From JBJHAX01 sp050480705 (GTDB lineage: Bacteria; Actinomycetota; Nitriliruptoria; Nitriliruptorales; Nitriliruptoraceae), in NCBI GenBank assembly GCA_050480705.1, contig JBJHAX010000082.1:1-6269 (forward strand): a stretch of 6,269 bases of DNA, written 5' to 3'. This document shows, piece by piece, positions 6,011 to 6,269 of the stretch; within the stretch, counting starts at the first letter, position 1; the number at the start of each line of letters is the position of its first letter. Under the pieces are notes generated by a model, which saw nothing but the letters and a program-made list of their open reading frames with translations, did no database searches and was not told the DNA's origin. Made by a program: the position numbers and the translations under genes.

Positions 6011-6269
6011 GCAGCTCTGCGCCGGAATCGTCGGGTATGCGTACCCACGAGCCGACCGCGACGACGTCGGGATCCTCACGCAACACCGCCAACTGCCGGG
6101 CGAGCCGGTTTGGAAGCGATCGGTCGGCCGCGTCGTGGATCGCGATGAACTCGGCGTGAGCGCGCGTCGTGATCGCCTGCCGAAGCGAGTCCGTGAATCC
6201 CGTGTTCGACTTGGACCAGACGTCCATCTCCACACCACGGTCTTTCGCGTCCGCTGCGGCCCTCCGCAG

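Larger units (their letters stand above)
5287..6269 (-). pseudogene. Frameshifted family-2 glycosyltransferase fused to half of a P-loop kinase (5' end outside window)
   Basis: Reads leftward from the right edge. The first part (6269 to about 6008) is GT2-like: NTGFTDSLRQAI, FIAIHDAADRSLPNRLARQ and DPDVVAVGSWVR. At about 6006-6010 the homology moves to another frame, which continues with HGCVLMRRDAYDQAGGYR, FAQDADQWMRM and LHEKVRPADSVS, the acceptor-side and C-terminal features of the same GT2 fold. One missing base explains the shift: restoring it would join LRT to RKVPSHY. The unshifted frame stops at 5928, and the downstream frame is closed upstream by TGA at 6078-6076; its own first start is GTG 6048. 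After the GT2 part comes a segment (about 5730-5287) like the second half of a thymidylate-type kinase (VVDDKPLSLP, VVHLDADPETVVARLRRR), with no Walker A before it. It ends at TGA 5289-5287, overlapping the next start. A sequencing error is possible, in which case the gene may be intact. The GT2 call is firm; the kinase call is moderate. Confidence 0.75.

Noticed and set aside
1..6269. A new defence or mobile system.
   Set aside because: No nuclease, methylase, toxin-antitoxin, recombinase or phage gene is visible. The UvrD-type helicase has a complete stand-alone PcrA architecture and its neighbours are housekeeping genes.

Overview
This is a GC-rich, densely coding stretch that reads as chromosomal DNA of a high-GC actinobacterium. 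GTG and TTG starts, a PcrA/UvrD1 helicase of actinobacterial style and hairpins without a T-run all fit. Acidimicrobiia (Ilumatobacter-like) is a plausible home, but this is an impression from protein style and no marker gene proves it. There is no rRNA, tRNA, CRISPR array, integrase, transposase or recognisable defence operon. Most other long open frames are antisense or out-of-frame shadows caused by high GC.

Layout. The left edge cuts a small DUF4870-type membrane protein (+), which ends at 212 and is followed by a strong hairpin (248-280). A membrane-anchored EAL phosphodiesterase with an intact active site (317-1603, +) comes next. After a 151-nt gap comes a complete PcrA/UvrD-type DNA helicase; its best start is TTG at 1755, with a good Shine-Dalgarno, and it runs to 3923. 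It is followed after 37 nt by a GDT1/UPF0016 (TMEM165-like) cation transporter (3961-4545, +), probably co-transcribed. A convergent junction with a possible shared hairpin (4600-4645) separates these from a minus-strand pair. The upstream member of that pair is a broken family-2 glycosyltransferase joined to half of a P-loop kinase; it runs in from beyond the right edge and ends at 5287. The downstream member is a single-pass membrane protein with a Rieske-like but ligand-free outer domain (5290-4625).

How the genes relate. The plus-strand genes have unrelated housekeeping roles: c-di-GMP turnover, DNA repair and conflict resolution, and cation homeostasis. Only pcrA and the transporter look like an operon. 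The minus pair is coupled by a 4-nt TTGA overlap; its joint function is unknown.

The parts most worth a second look are on the minus strand: the one-base frameshift in the glycosyltransferase, its altered DxD region, its fusion to a kinase half without Walker A, and the metal-ligand-free Rieske-like domain. I see no convincing new multi-gene system.
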